A DNA stretch of 64,000 nucleotides, taken from Streptomyces gossypii (GTDB lineage Bacteria > Actinomycetota > Actinomycetes > Streptomycetales > Streptomycetaceae). Positions 45,513 to 54,093 of the stretch are shown here, piece by piece. The stretch is taken from the NCBI RefSeq assembly GCF_025165795.1, contig NZ_JAJAGO010000012.1, positions 186,001 to 250,000 on the forward strand. The letters are read 5' to 3'. How positions within the stretch are numbered: the stretch's first letter is position 1; each line of letters starts with the position of its first letter. A model generated the notes under the pieces. That model searched no databases and was not told the origin of the DNA. It saw nothing but the letters and a program-made list of their open reading frames with translations. Made by a program: the position numbers and the translations under genes.

Positions 45513-46127
45513 ATGACCACGCATGCCAGGGACTCAGCAGCAGCAACCGCCGCCGAGATGTCAGTCGGCGCGCCGACCGGCCGCAAGCCCGTCGAGCCCG
45601 TTCCCCGCTGGGCGGTCCGGGTGGCCCATGCCATCCCGCTGTGTGTCCTGCCGTCTGGGCTATGGCGTGTCGCGCTGGTGCTGGGCCTGTCCGGCTACGA
45701 CGCGGACTACCACTGGGCGGCGTGGGAACGCCCGTACGTGATCGGGCTGTCCGTGGTATCCGAAGGACTCGCGCTGCTCGCCCTCGGGCTGGTGCGGCCT
45801 TGGGGCGAAGTCGTCCCGCGTTGGGTGCCGGGGCTGCACGGCAGACGGATCCCGATCCCGGCGGTGGTCATTCCAGCCGCACTCGGGGCAACGCTGATCA
45901 TGATGCTCTGCGCGTACACCGTGCTGAACCAGATCTTCGGTTTCGTGGAGCCGTTGAACGAGAACGGCGACGGTTTCCCTACCAGCGGTCCGGCCGCCTG
46001 GGCGCTGTGGACGACGTACGCCCCGCTCCTCGCCTGGGGCCCGCTCCTGGCGATCCTCACCGTCGCGTACTACCGACGCCGCCGAGCGAACGACGCATCG
46101 GCTGCCGCTCGGCCCGAAGCCGGATAG
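45513..46127 (+). CDS. membrane protein, paralogue of the protein at 37870
   Basis: 204 residues with four or five hydrophobic segments after a polar N-terminus of about 30 residues. It shares with the 37870-38463 product VPRWAVRVAHAIPL, LPSGLWR, GLVRPWGEVVPRW, a GRR-P block, IPAALGA and LLAWGPLLAILTVAYYRRRR. GGGAGGG stands five bases before ATG 45513. Function unknown. Its stop lies about 20 bp from a truncated IS5 transposase, and remnants of IS630 precede it. Confidence 0.7.
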   Translation: MTTHARDSAAATAAEMSVGAPTGRKPVEPVPRWAVRVAHAIPLCVLPSGLWRVALVLGLSGYDADYHWAAWERPYVIGLSVVSEGLALLALGLVRPWGEVVPRWVPGLHGRRIPIPAVVIPAALGATLIMMLCAYTVLNQIFGFVEPLNENGDGFPTSGPAAWALWTTYAPLLAWGPLLAILTVAYYRRRRANDASAAARPEAG

Positions 46128-46149
46128 CCGGTCCGATCGGGCCTGCCGT

Positions 46150-46294
46150 TGCGCAGGACGTACACGATGCCCGCCAGTGCCACACGGTCGGGAACGCGCA
46201 CTCGTCCGGGGGATCGGTGCCTGCGCGCCGGTGGTGCGGGAAGCAGGGGTGCGACACGCTCCCACAGGTCATCAGGAACAAGGTCGTCGGTCAC
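46150..46294 (-). pseudogene. IS5 family transposase, N-terminal fragment
   Basis: From GTG 46294 it reads VTDDLVPDDLWERVAPLLP, PPARRHRSPGRVRVPDRVAL and AGIVYVLRNG, the usual N-terminus of Streptomyces IS5-type transposases. Similarity ends abruptly near 46150, next to the 3' end of the membrane gene; the DDE core is missing. Confidence 0.75.
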
Positions 46295-46341
46295 GTGTCG
46301 AGCGCTTCGGTCCGGTCCAAGTGATGTGTCGCCGTCCGGTC

Positions 46342-46527
46342 TCAATCGGTACCCCTCGTCTGCTCGGCCGGAACGTGTGAGGGCTGATGCCGTCGACGAC
46401 GCTCTCCATACAGCTCCAGCACAACGATGCCGGCGGGGGCGATGAGGATCACCAGCGCACCGCAGCCGACGAGGACGGCGGGTGCACTGGTCCGGTCGAG
46501 GAGGCAGCCTCCGACCACGGATGCGGC
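46342..46527 (-). pseudogene. C-terminal fragment of a membrane transporter (MFS-like)
   Basis: An open frame without start codon reads SVVGGCLLDRTSAPAVLVG, then CGALVILIAPAGIVVLELYG and a basic tail RRRRHQPSH, ending at TGA 46342. This is one transmembrane helix with flanking charges, like the last helix of a major facilitator protein. A stop codon lies directly upstream. The next 340 bp (46528-46868) hold only a terminator hairpin and no recognised gene. Confidence 0.4.
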
Positions 46528-46826
46528 GCCTCAAAAGATCGACGAAGCCATTCGTGCCTTCAACTTGCACCTGACGCGTTTGACCGTCATTGCATGCGGC
46601 CGTCTGATCGAGAACGCGCGGCGGAGAATCAATCCGACGGCCTCGGACCGATAGGGCGCAAGCACTTTCGAGTCCACCCATGCCCTCGGTTTGGTGCAGT
46701 AAGTGCGCCCTCCATCCGCCAGCAGCCTCTTCAACGATCAGTCGTTGCTGATGCCACCAGGCGATTACTCCGGAGATCCAGGACTGCCGGTGCCGTCTGT
46801 TTGGTGCGGCATTACAACCGACACGC

Positions 46827-46854
46827 CCGCCCCGCACCGTTCGGCGCGGGGCGG
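46827..46854. terminator. hairpin after the secreted-protein gene
   Basis: Nine-bp perfect stem CCGCCCCGC / GCGGGGCGG with a 10-base loop, 15 bp beyond the stop of the leftward gene at 46869. Confidence 0.6.
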
Positions 46855-46868
46855 ATACGTTCGGCGGG

Positions 46869-47333
46869 TCACCTGCAGAGAAGCGACCACCCCATGTTGG
46901 GGCTCCAGGTCTTCTCGCCCGACTTCCCGCCCTTTCTCCAGCTGTACGTCGCCACCACGCTGAAGCTCTGGTCCCACTTGCACGGATCGACGGCGCTGGT
47001 GCCCGCCAAGTCCTGGGTGCCCTTCCAGCCGTCGTGGTCCTTCGCGGTGCGCACCGTCACCTCCTTCTCCCCGTTGAAGCGCCGGAGCTTCACGTCGGTG
47101 ACCTTGACCTGGTAGTTGCCGCCGCCGGCGACGTCGGTGATCTTCGCCCGCGCCCGGTATGTGTCGGCCGACTCGTCCCACCAGACGGTGGCGCAGCGCC
47201 TGACTTCCTTGCCGTAGCACTCCCACGCGCTCTCCGCGGAGGCGGACGACGGGGTGACGACGATCGACGCGCCGAATGCCGCGGCGACCAAGGCGCCGGT
47301 GGTGCCGAAGCGGCCCACACGCTTGAGCCTCAT
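46869..47333 (-). CDS. secreted protein of unknown function
   Basis: 154 residues. Signal peptide: MRLKRVGRFGTTGALVAAAF then a hydrophobic run and SSASAES, with cleavage expected after ASA (about residue 33). The mature part of about 120 residues is beta-rich and has four Cys (ECYGKEVRRC, DPCKWD, SLLCR), suggesting two disulfides. Seen also: AKITDVAGGGNYQVKVTDVK, as in small immunoglobulin-like or carbohydrate-binding folds. No catalytic motif. The 380 bp beyond its start (47334-47715) contain no clear gene. Confidence 0.72.
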   Translation of the reverse strand: MRLKRVGRFGTTGALVAAAFGASIVVTPSSASAESAWECYGKEVRRCATVWWDESADTYRARAKITDVAGGGNYQVKVTDVKLRRFNGEKEVTVRTAKDHDGWKGTQDLAGTSAVDPCKWDQSFSVVATYSWRKGGKSGEKTWSPNMGWSLLCR

Positions 47334-47717
47334 GAACAGCCCTTCTGATGTGCCAGTGATACCGAGGGAACCCTAGCCAGCGATTCGCAGCAACTGCCGT
47401 GACGTGCGAGGCGGTTGCACTGCAGTGACAAAGTCAGGATTCGGTTCCCTCAGGGATGCCTGGCCCGACCAGCAGCGCTTACAGCGTGCGAGGGTGGGTC
47501 GTGGGCCTTCGGGCGTTTCTGCTATCGCCTGATGGTGTGGGTGTGGGCGGAATCCGCCGGGCCGCAGCCGGTGGTCTGTCGGGGTGGCTGGGTGAGTGAA
47601 CGCAAGCCGTGCCCGAGCGGCTTATCGGTCGAGCGATGGTTGCTGCTCGGGCCAGTGATCACGGCGTGCAAGGACCGGACGACGCACCCGGCATCCAGGA
47701 GGACGCCGCCCGGGGCC

Positions 47718-47902
47718 TTGACCGACAACCTCCGAACACAGATCACCGAACTGCAGACTCGACTGCGGAAGGCGCCGAGACCCACCTCGAACACCTGGCG
47801 ATCACCCGGAAACCCGTCACCGCCCCCACGGACCGGATCTCCAGCCAGGCCGGCTCGTCCAACCTGCGCAGTTCGGCGATCGTCGCGGATACGCAGCGCT
47901 AA
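47718..47902 (+). pseudogene. coiled-coil gene remnant, frameshifted and cut by a MITE
   Basis: Frame 1 reads LTDNLRTQITELQTRLRK; frame 2 continues AETHLEHLAITRKPVTA and ends ADTQR with a TAA. Joined, they form a leucine-heptad helix as in small helical proteins adjacent to Streptomyces transposons. The shift is explained by two extra bases near 47773. The TAA stop consists of the MITE target TA plus the first base of the MITE, so the reading frame was interrupted by its insertion. Confidence 0.4.
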
Positions 47903-48073
47903 GGGCTGTCCCGTAATCCCTGGCGGGCGCACGACGACAGCTACGGCACCTCGCTGCGTTGCCGGAACGCCCGGAGACGCCCGGAGACGCCCAGTACGAG
48001 GACGCCCCTCCGCCTTGCGAAGCACCGCATCTGACGCCGCGCACTGACCCACCGGGGATTACGGGACAGCCCT
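47902..48073. mobile_element. MITE of 172 bp with 19-bp perfect terminal inverted repeats and TA target duplication
   Basis: AGGGCTGTCCCGTAATCCC at 47902-47920 and its exact complement at 48055-48073, flanked on both sides by TA (47900-47901, 48074-48075). No coding capacity. A TA duplication fits IS630/Tc1 or the IS427 group of IS5. Inside, ACGCCCGGAG is repeated in tandem. Confidence 0.8.
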
Positions 48074-48139
48074 TAGTCACGAGATGACGGGGGGCGGCAC
48101 GGATCGGAGACGTCCGTGCCTCGGGGTGTCCCGCTCCCG

Positions 48140-48592
48140 TCAGCCCTGGACGTCTTTGATGTCGGTAAAGTCCTCGAAGTCGAAGCCGGGGGCGACCACG
48201 CACGTCACCAGGACCGGTTCGGAGCCCGCTGGCTCGGCGGCCTGCCAGACGCCGCCGGGCACGAGGAACTGCGGCTGCTCACCGGCCGCCACGTCCCCTC
48301 CCAGCACCGTATCGTCGGTGTCCGCCTCGTCCGGGGTGGCGCCCTCGCCGCCCAGCCGCAGGCGCAGCGGCCCGCCCCGGTGCCACAGCCAGAGTTCGTC
48401 GGAGCGTACGCGGTGCCACCGCGACATCTCGCCGGGGTGCAGCAGGAAGTAGATGCCGGTGGCGAACGCCCGCGGCCCGGGATACTCCTCCGGCGTCGTC
48501 TTCGCCCCGGTCCGCCACGTCTCCCGGAACCAGCCGCCCTCGACGTGGGGTTGCAGGTCCAGCTGCCGCACGAGTTCAGAGATCTCAGCCAT
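48140..48592 (-). CDS. cupin domain protein (DUF985)
   Basis: 150 residues, complete. DUF985-type cupin: QLDLQPHVEGGWFRETWR, GPRAFATGIYFLLHPGEMS, then WHRVRSDELWLWHRGGPL, and LVPGGVWQAAEP with VLVTCVVAPGFDFEDF. The His/Glu set W-H-R-V-x-S-D-E is that of the family. Some members act on sugar nucleotides, but no function is established. It sits just beyond the MITE and in a decaying neighbourhood yet shows no lesion. Confidence 0.82.
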   Translation of the reverse strand: MAEISELVRQLDLQPHVEGGWFRETWRTGAKTTPEEYPGPRAFATGIYFLLHPGEMSRWHRVRSDELWLWHRGGPLRLRLGGEGATPDEADTDDTVLGGDVAAGEQPQFLVPGGVWQAAEPAGSEPVLVTCVVAPGFDFEDFTDIKDVQG

Positions 48593-48887
48593 GCCGTATA
48601 TCCTGGCGCAGCGCCGTACGGCCCGCCAGGAGGGGCCCGTGAGCTGCCGGAAGGCCCCGTCCGGTGCCTGGGCAGGGCCGCCGAGCCCGGAGGTAGCCGA
48701 ATATTGCCGGCCGTCGCGCCTGGGGCAGCTGACGGAACCACTCCGGCTGGTTGGCAGCCGTGCCCGTGCCGCGTAGGGCGCGTTCCTGCTTGGCCACCGT
48801 GCGCTTCGTCTCCAGCAACAGCTTGAAGACGTCCCTCTCGAACTCGATGGTCACGCCGGCGTTGCGGTCGGACGTTCGCTGAACCAT
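48585..48887 (-). CDS. hypothetical protein, possibly decayed
   Basis: 100 residues overlapping the cupin gene by eight bases. The first 40 residues (MVQRTSDRNAGVTIEFERD, VFKLLLETKRTVAKQERALR) look like genuine helical protein. The rest is Arg/Pro-rich and resembles an out-of-frame reading. Probably a frameshifted remnant. No family recognised. The following 350 bp (48888-49235) show no gene. Confidence 0.35.
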   Translation of the reverse strand: MVQRTSDRNAGVTIEFERDVFKLLLETKRTVAKQERALRGTGTAANQPEWFRQLPQARRPAIFGYLRARRPCPGTGRGLPAAHGPLLAGRTALRQDIRHG

Positions 48888-49235
48888 CGGGCATTCCTCT
48901 CAGTGGTGGGACCTGCTGAGAAGTACGCTGGCCCGCGTTCTCCGGCTCCGCTTCGGCCGACCGGCCATGCTTCCGGTCCGAACGGCCGGGTTCCTCCGTC
49001 CGGGCGGACGAGGGCCTTGCGAGCCCAACGGGGCACCTCTGGCGGACATTTCACGCCTGGTAACTTTGCACTACCCGTTACCGCTCTGACCTGGGGTTCA
49101 TCCCCCAGGAAGGCTGCTCTGTTCGGCCTCGGGCTGAGTTCGCGAGGCAGGGTCGGCTGCCGGGGCCAGAGCTCGGCCGCCACGAGTCCTGCCCGCAGGC
49201 CGTACGCCTCCGGTCCGGCGTGCATCCCGGCGTGC

Positions 49236-50010
49236 TCAGGAGGACCACTCCGCGAGGAGTTCCGCCGGGCCGTACGCAGCGTCGAGCCCCGCGCAGTCGG
49301 TCCCGCTGCGCGGGAGCGCGATCACAGGCACGGGAGCAGGCGTGAGCGCGGCGCGGTTTCGGTGCAGCGCCGCGAGATCGCGCCGGTCGAACGGGGAGTT
49401 CTCCAGCCACTTCACCGAGCCGACGAACAACAGATCGTTGGCGATCGGCGCGCGGTCCGCTCCCACGACATCGATCTCCACATCGTTGGTGCGGGTCCAG
49501 TAACCGCCGATGGCGGGGGCGGCGGGGAGGTTCGCGTCGGGCAGCAGTCGTGCCAGAGCCTCGCGCACCAGAGTTCAACAGCCGTGCCACGCCAACTGGT
49601 CGGGTTTTCGCGGATGCGCCGCAGCGTCAGGTCACCCCGGCCTCGCTCGATCTCCTCCATCGCGGGGCTCAGGAGCTTCAGCCAGAAGCGGAGGCAGGGA
49701 TCGGCGACCCGGTAGCGACGATCCTTCGAAGGCCGTGTGGACACGGGAAGCTCCGCCGCGATCATCCGCTTGTCCGCAAGTATCCCCAGCGACCGCTGTA
49801 GCGGGGTCGCCCCGATCCCGCCGGCGGCGCGGGCGATATGGCGGGCGATATGGGAGAACGTCCGCTCACCGCTGCCGATCGCCGATCGCCGAGAGGACGG
49901 TGCGGGCTTGGACCTGCTGGGGGAACTCCGCAGCGAGCGAGCGCTCCGCCGACACCAGCAAGGCCGAGACCGGACCGCTCAGTGCCGCCTGGAGTGCGGC
50001 CTGCGGACGG
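49236..50010 (-). pseudogene. DEXX-box/DUF234-type ATPase, C-terminal half, multiply frameshifted
   Basis: Three pieces in different frames give one protein. They are SALLVSAERSLAAEFPQQVQ with VLSAIGD; FSHIARHIARAAGGIGATPL, LADKRMIAAELPVSTRPSKD and RRYRVADPCLRFWLKLLSP; and VREALARLLPDANLP, TRTNDVEIDVVGADRAPIAN and DLLFVGSVKWLENSPFD. The first shift comes from a 7-bp duplication (CGATCGG, about 49874-49890), the second from a lost base near 49570. A 12-bp in-frame duplication gives HIARHIAR. The N-terminal P-loop domain is missing. Confidence 0.75.
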
Positions 50011-50042
50011 AAACTGACCTGAAGGCTTCCTAGGGTCGTGCC

Positions 50043-50900
50043 ATGACACAGACGCAGAAGATTCTTGTAACCGGCGCCACCGGAACCGTCGGCCGCCAGG
50101 TCGTCGCTGAGCTGCTCGCCCGCGGCCACGCGGTCCGCGCCCTCACCCGGGATGCGGCGACGGCCGCATTCCCGGTCGGAGTCGAGGTCGTCCAGGGCGA
50201 CCTGACCGAGCCCGACAGCCTGCTCCCGGCCCTGGAGGGCGTCACCGGCCTCCATCTGATCACCTTCGGCGGGCCCTACTTCGCCCCGTTGGAGACCGGC
50301 CCGCGGATCATGGAGTTGGCCCGCGCGGCCGGCGTGCGCCGGGTCACCGTGCTGCACGGCGGCGGGCCGTCCCTGCTGGAGGACGCCGTGCGCGCCGACG
50401 ACGGTGTCGACTGGACCGTACTCATGCCGGTCGAGTTCATGTCCAACGCGCTGGAGTGGACGGACGGGATCATGGCCTCGGGCGCCGTCCGTGAGCCGTT
50501 CGTCTCACGGCTGAGCGCCATGGTCCACGAGGGCGACATCGGTGCCGTCGCCGCGGTCGCGCTCACCGCGGAGGGGCACGGGGGCCAGGAGTACGTGATC
50601 ACCGGCCCCGAGCTGCTGACCGTCGGTGACAAGGTGGCGACGATCGCCGCGGCCTGCGGCCGGGAGATCGACCTGGTCGAGCTGACCGAGGAGCAGGCCG
50701 TCGCGCAATGGCGGGCGGCGGGCCACCCGGAGGACGTGATCGGCTTCCTGATCGAGGCGTACGGGAACACCCCGGAGGTGGGCCGTACGGTCGTCGACAC
50801 CGTCGAGAAGGTCACCGGCCGCCCGGCCCGCACCTTCGGACAGTGGGCTGCGGAGCACGCGGACACCCTCACGGCAACCGAACCCGCAGTCACGGCATAG
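50043..50900 (+). CDS. NmrA-like NAD(P)-binding oxidoreductase
   Basis: 285 residues, atypical short-chain dehydrogenase/NmrA fold. The nucleotide loop is LVTGATGTVGRQVVAELLAR (GxxGxxG, residues about 9-28). After GVEVVQGDLTEPDSLLPAL come VTVLHGGGPS and DWTVLMPVEFMSNALEW. No YxxxK catalytic pair was found, as is usual in NmrA proteins, which act as NADP-sensing regulators or quinone/azo reductases. ATG 50043 closely follows the ATPase remnant, and a MITE-like element follows the stop. Confidence 0.82.
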   Translation: MTQTQKILVTGATGTVGRQVVAELLARGHAVRALTRDAATAAFPVGVEVVQGDLTEPDSLLPALEGVTGLHLITFGGPYFAPLETGPRIMELARAAGVRRVTVLHGGGPSLLEDAVRADDGVDWTVLMPVEFMSNALEWTDGIMASGAVREPFVSRLSAMVHEGDIGAVAAVALTAEGHGGQEYVITGPELLTVGDKVATIAAACGREIDLVELTEEQAVAQWRAAGHPEDVIGFLIEAYGNTPEVGRTVVDTVEKVTGRPARTFGQWAAEHADTLTATEPAVTA

Positions 50901-50907
50901 CCCCCGC

Positions 50908-51074
50908 CTAGTGCTTCGTCGGGCAAGGTCTGCCCCGCTCGCCGCCCTGGCACGGCCATCGGCCGCGTTACCCGACCGGCCGAGCAGGCCCACTACGAGG
51001 CCGACCGGGCGCCTTGCCGCTGACCGCACCAGGACGCCTCGCCACCGGGCAAACCGTGCCTGACGCAGCACTAG
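50908..51074. mobile_element. MITE-like element, about 167 bp, imperfect 28-bp terminal inverted repeats
   Basis: The left end starts CTAGTGCTTCGTCGGGCA and the right end, on the opposite strand, CTAGTGCTGCGTCAGGCA. Over 28 bp the ends match at about 24 positions. CTAG at both ends may be the target duplication. No gene inside. The 258 bp after it, to 51332, hold nothing recognised. Confidence 0.7.
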
Positions 51075-51332
51075 CTCGTGGGACGGACACGGAAGGGGCC
51101 GCATCACTGTGACGGCCGCGTCCGCGTCCGGCGCCGCCCTACGGAGCACGCCGAGTGGCGAAGACCACCGGAGCGCGCGGGTGGACCGTCCTTGCGTTGA
51201 AGCCCGCCCGGCCACGTCGATCAAGCCCCGCGACAACCCTCCCTCGAACGGCTCACACCGCTCGCCGCTCGGCTGTCGCCGGTCGACGCTCGAAGTCCTT
51301 GCCCGAAAAAGTACCGAGGGATGGAGAGAATC

Positions 51333-51770
51333 ATGGCCGACGCGGCTCAGAACACCGGACGCCCCACGCGGCAGCGAGGCGGCGCGGGCAGCAGCTGGGC
51401 CTCCGGCGGTACCGTGTTCGCCGGTGTGCTGATGCTGGTGCAAGGCGTCTTCGGCATCCTGAGCGGCATTGCCGCCGTCGCCGAGGACGACGTCTACACC
51501 CGCGTCGGTGACTACGTCTTCGAGCTCAACCTCACCACCTGGGGCTGGATCCATCTGATTCTCGGCATCCTGATCGCCGTCACCGGCTGGGGTGTCCTCA
51601 AGGGTTCCGACTGGGCACGAGGCGTAGGTGTCGGAATCGCCGCCCTCGTCGTCATCGCCCAGTTCATGTGGCTGCCTTACCACCCGCTCTGGTCGATCGT
51701 GTCGATCGCCTTGGCTGTCTTCGTCATCTGGGCGCTGTGCACCGACCACGGCCGAACGTCCCCGGTCTGA
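51333..51770 (+). CDS. four-helix membrane protein (DUF7144-like)
   Basis: 145 residues. A polar N-terminus precedes four hydrophobic segments (about 28-50, 68-85, 92-108, 114-132). The pattern GVLMLVQGVFGILSGIAAVA, TTWGWIHLILGILIAVTGWG and LPYHPLWSIVSIALAVFVIW is typical of actinobacterial membrane proteins of this family, whose function is unknown. GGAGAG lies five bases before ATG 51333. It stands alone. Confidence 0.8.
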   Translation: MADAAQNTGRPTRQRGGAGSSWASGGTVFAGVLMLVQGVFGILSGIAAVAEDDVYTRVGDYVFELNLTTWGWIHLILGILIAVTGWGVLKGSDWARGVGVGIAALVVIAQFMWLPYHPLWSIVSIALAVFVIWALCTDHGRTSPV

Positions 51771-52185
51771 CCGGCGTGGTTCAGCCGCACGGATCGGTCC
51801 GCGGCTCGGGAGTCGCGCGCGTACCGGGTGGGTTACGGGGTGGGTCACCGGCAGGGGGTGGTGATGAGGCCGGTTCGGCTCGTGGCCGGGGCGGGGATTG
51901 CCTGCCTGTTCGAGGCGGCGGAAGGTGTCCCGGTGCCGTGCTCATCGGCCTCCTCGGCCCCAAGCACTGCTGAGGCGGTGCCTCCAGCTTCCGGGCGCGC
52001 GAGGTGCGGGCGAGCCGGAGTGGAGTGGACCTCTCGTGTGCGCGTGCGCGGGCTTCCGCAACCGCGCGTTCTCCCTCCGACGGCGTACACCCGCTCGTCC
52101 GGTCTCCCGGCTCGGGTGACAGTGGCAGGGGCCGGGCGTCGTCGCGTTGCCGGCTTGCGCAATGCCGCCTGCGAGGGAGATGCCG
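51771..52185. other. 415-bp intergenic region with no recognised feature
   Basis: G+C-rich sequence with short open frames on both strands but no domain, hairpin or repeat that stands out. It contains the leader of the alkyl sulfatase gene; no promoter could be assigned. Confidence 0.4.
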
Positions 52186-54087
52186 ATGCTCGGGAACACG
52201 GAGTCCAAGCCTGCGGAGCAGCCGATCGCGGAGGCCAACCAGGCGGTCCGGCAACGTTTCCCCTTCGACGACACCCAGGACCTCCAGGACGCGCGGCGCG
52301 GGTTCATGGGCACCGCGCAGGAGAACGTGATCCGCGCCGAGGACGGGAGCGTGGTGTGGGACCTCGGCGCGTACGGCTTCCTGCGGCAGGACTGCCCGGA
52401 CACGGCCAACCCGAGCCTGTGGCGGCAGAGCCGGCTGGCCGCCGACCACGGTCTGTTCGAAGTCGTCGAGGGCCTCTACCAGGTGCGGGGCTTCGACCTG
52501 TCGAACATGACGCTGGTGGAGGGTGAGCGGGGCGTACTCGTGATCGACCCGCTGCTCTGCGCCGAGACCGCCGCCGCGGCCCTCGCCCTGTACCGCGCCC
52601 ACCGCGGTGACCGGCCGGTCACCGGCGTGCTCTACACCCACAGCCACGCCGACCACTTCGGCGGTGTGCGGGGTGTGATCGGCGACCAGGACGTCGCGGC
52701 CGGTCTGCCGGTCATCGCGCCGGAAGGCTTCCTGGAGCACGCCGTCAGCGAGAACGTGTACGCAGGTGCGGCGATGAACCGGCGCGCCGCCTACATGTAC
52801 GGCGCCGCTCTGCCGAGAGGCGCGCGCGGACAGATCGGGGCCGGTCTCGGGCAGACCCTCTCCACGGGTTCGGTCGGGCTCATCCCGCCGACGCTGCACA
52901 TCACCCGCACCGGTCAGACCGAGACCGTCGACGGCATCCGCATGGTCTTCCAGCTCACCCCCGGCACCGAGGCCCCGGCAGAACTGAACATCCACTTCCC
53001 GGACCACGCGGCCCTGTGCATGGCGGAGAACGCCACCCACAACCTGCACAATCTGCTCACCCTGCGCGGCGCCCAGGTCCGCGACCCACGGGAGTGGGCC
53101 CGCTACCTCACCGAAGCCATCAGCCTCTTCGTCGACGCCACGGACGTCGCCTTCGCCTCACACCACTGGCCGGTGTGGGGCCACGACCGCGTGCCGGCGT
53201 TCCTGTCCGAGCAGCGGGACCTGTACGCCTACCTGCACGACCAGACGCTGCGCATGCTCAACGAGGGTCTGACGGGGCTGGAGATCGCCGAGACGATCGA
53301 GATGCCCCCGGCCCTGGAGCGGGCCTGGCACACCCACGGCTACTACGGCTCGGTCAGCCACAACACGAAGGCCGTGTATCAGCGGTATCTGGGCTGGTTC
53401 GACGGCAACCCGGCCCACCTGTGGGAACACCCGCCCGTCGGGGCCGCCCGCCGGTACGTGGAGTTCATGGGCGGTGCGGAGGAGGTCCTGCGACGCGCGC
53501 GGCAGTCCTTCGCCGACAGCGACTTCCGGTGGGTGGCCCAGGTCGTCAACCACGTGCTCTTCGCCGACCCGGACCACGCCGAGGCACGGCAGTTGCAGGC
53601 CGACGCCCTGGAACAGCTCGGATACGGCAGCGAGAACGGCACCTGGCGCAACTTCTACCTCACAGGCGCTCTGGAGCTGCGTCACGGGCCGATCGGCACC
53701 CCCACCTCCACCGTCGCGCCGGACCTGCTGGCCGCCCTGACGCCGGACCAGCTCTGCGACGCCCTCGCCATCCGCGTGGACGGGCCGCGCGCCTGGGACG
53801 CGGACATCACCGTCCGCTTCGACCTCAGGAGCGGCGACCCCCTCACCCTCCGGCTGCGCAACGGGGTCCTCACCCACGTCACCGGCACCGGCCCCGCCGC
53901 GGCCGACCCCGACGTCGAGATCACTCTCGACGAAGCCACCCTGCGTGCGGTCCTCCTCGGTACTGCCTCGCCTCACGAGTTGAGCGGCCGGACCGGCATC
54001 CAGGTCACCGGCGACCCCGGCAAGCTGGCCGAACTCCTCGGCCACCTCAGCACCCCGGACCCGGGCTTCGCCATCGTCACCCCGTGA
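52186..54087 (+). CDS. alkyl sulfatase (SdsA1-type metallo-beta-lactamase fold)
   Basis: 633 residues from ATG 52186, chosen because GAGGGAG lies six bases upstream; three earlier in-frame starts do not fit. Metallo-beta-lactamase domain: THSHADHFGG (HxHxDH), AENATHNLHNL and ASHHWPVWG supply ligands for two zinc ions. An alkyl sulfatase dimerisation domain (about 380-510) and a C-terminal SCP2-like hydrophobic-binding domain (about 520-633) follow. It hydrolyses linear alkyl sulfates such as dodecyl sulfate to alcohol and sulfate. No signal peptide is evident, so it may be cytosolic. Confidence 0.9.
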   Translation: MLGNTESKPAEQPIAEANQAVRQRFPFDDTQDLQDARRGFMGTAQENVIRAEDGSVVWDLGAYGFLRQDCPDTANPSLWRQSRLAADHGLFEVVEGLYQVRGFDLSNMTLVEGERGVLVIDPLLCAETAAAALALYRAHRGDRPVTGVLYTHSHADHFGGVRGVIGDQDVAAGLPVIAPEGFLEHAVSENVYAGAAMNRRAAYMYGAALPRGARGQIGAGLGQTLSTGSVGLIPPTLHITRTGQTETVDGIRMVFQLTPGTEAPAELNIHFPDHAALCMAENATHNLHNLLTLRGAQVRDPREWARYLTEAISLFVDATDVAFASHHWPVWGHDRVPAFLSEQRDLYAYLHDQTLRMLNEGLTGLEIAETIEMPPALERAWHTHGYYGSVSHNTKAVYQRYLGWFDGNPAHLWEHPPVGAARRYVEFMGGAEEVLRRARQSFADSDFRWVAQVVNHVLFADPDHAEARQLQADALEQLGYGSENGTWRNFYLTGALELRHGPIGTPTSTVAPDLLAALTPDQLCDALAIRVDGPRAWDADITVRFDLRSGDPLTLRLRNGVLTHVTGTGPAAADPDVEITLDEATLRAVLLGTASPHELSGRTGIQVTGDPGKLAELLGHLSTPDPGFAIVTP

Positions 54088-54093
54088 CCAGGC

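Noticed and set aside
36370..50040. A tRNA-integrated element with attL/attR
   Set aside because: No second copy of the tRNA 3' sequence and no integrase or excisionase were found in the window, so an integrative element boundary cannot be claimed.
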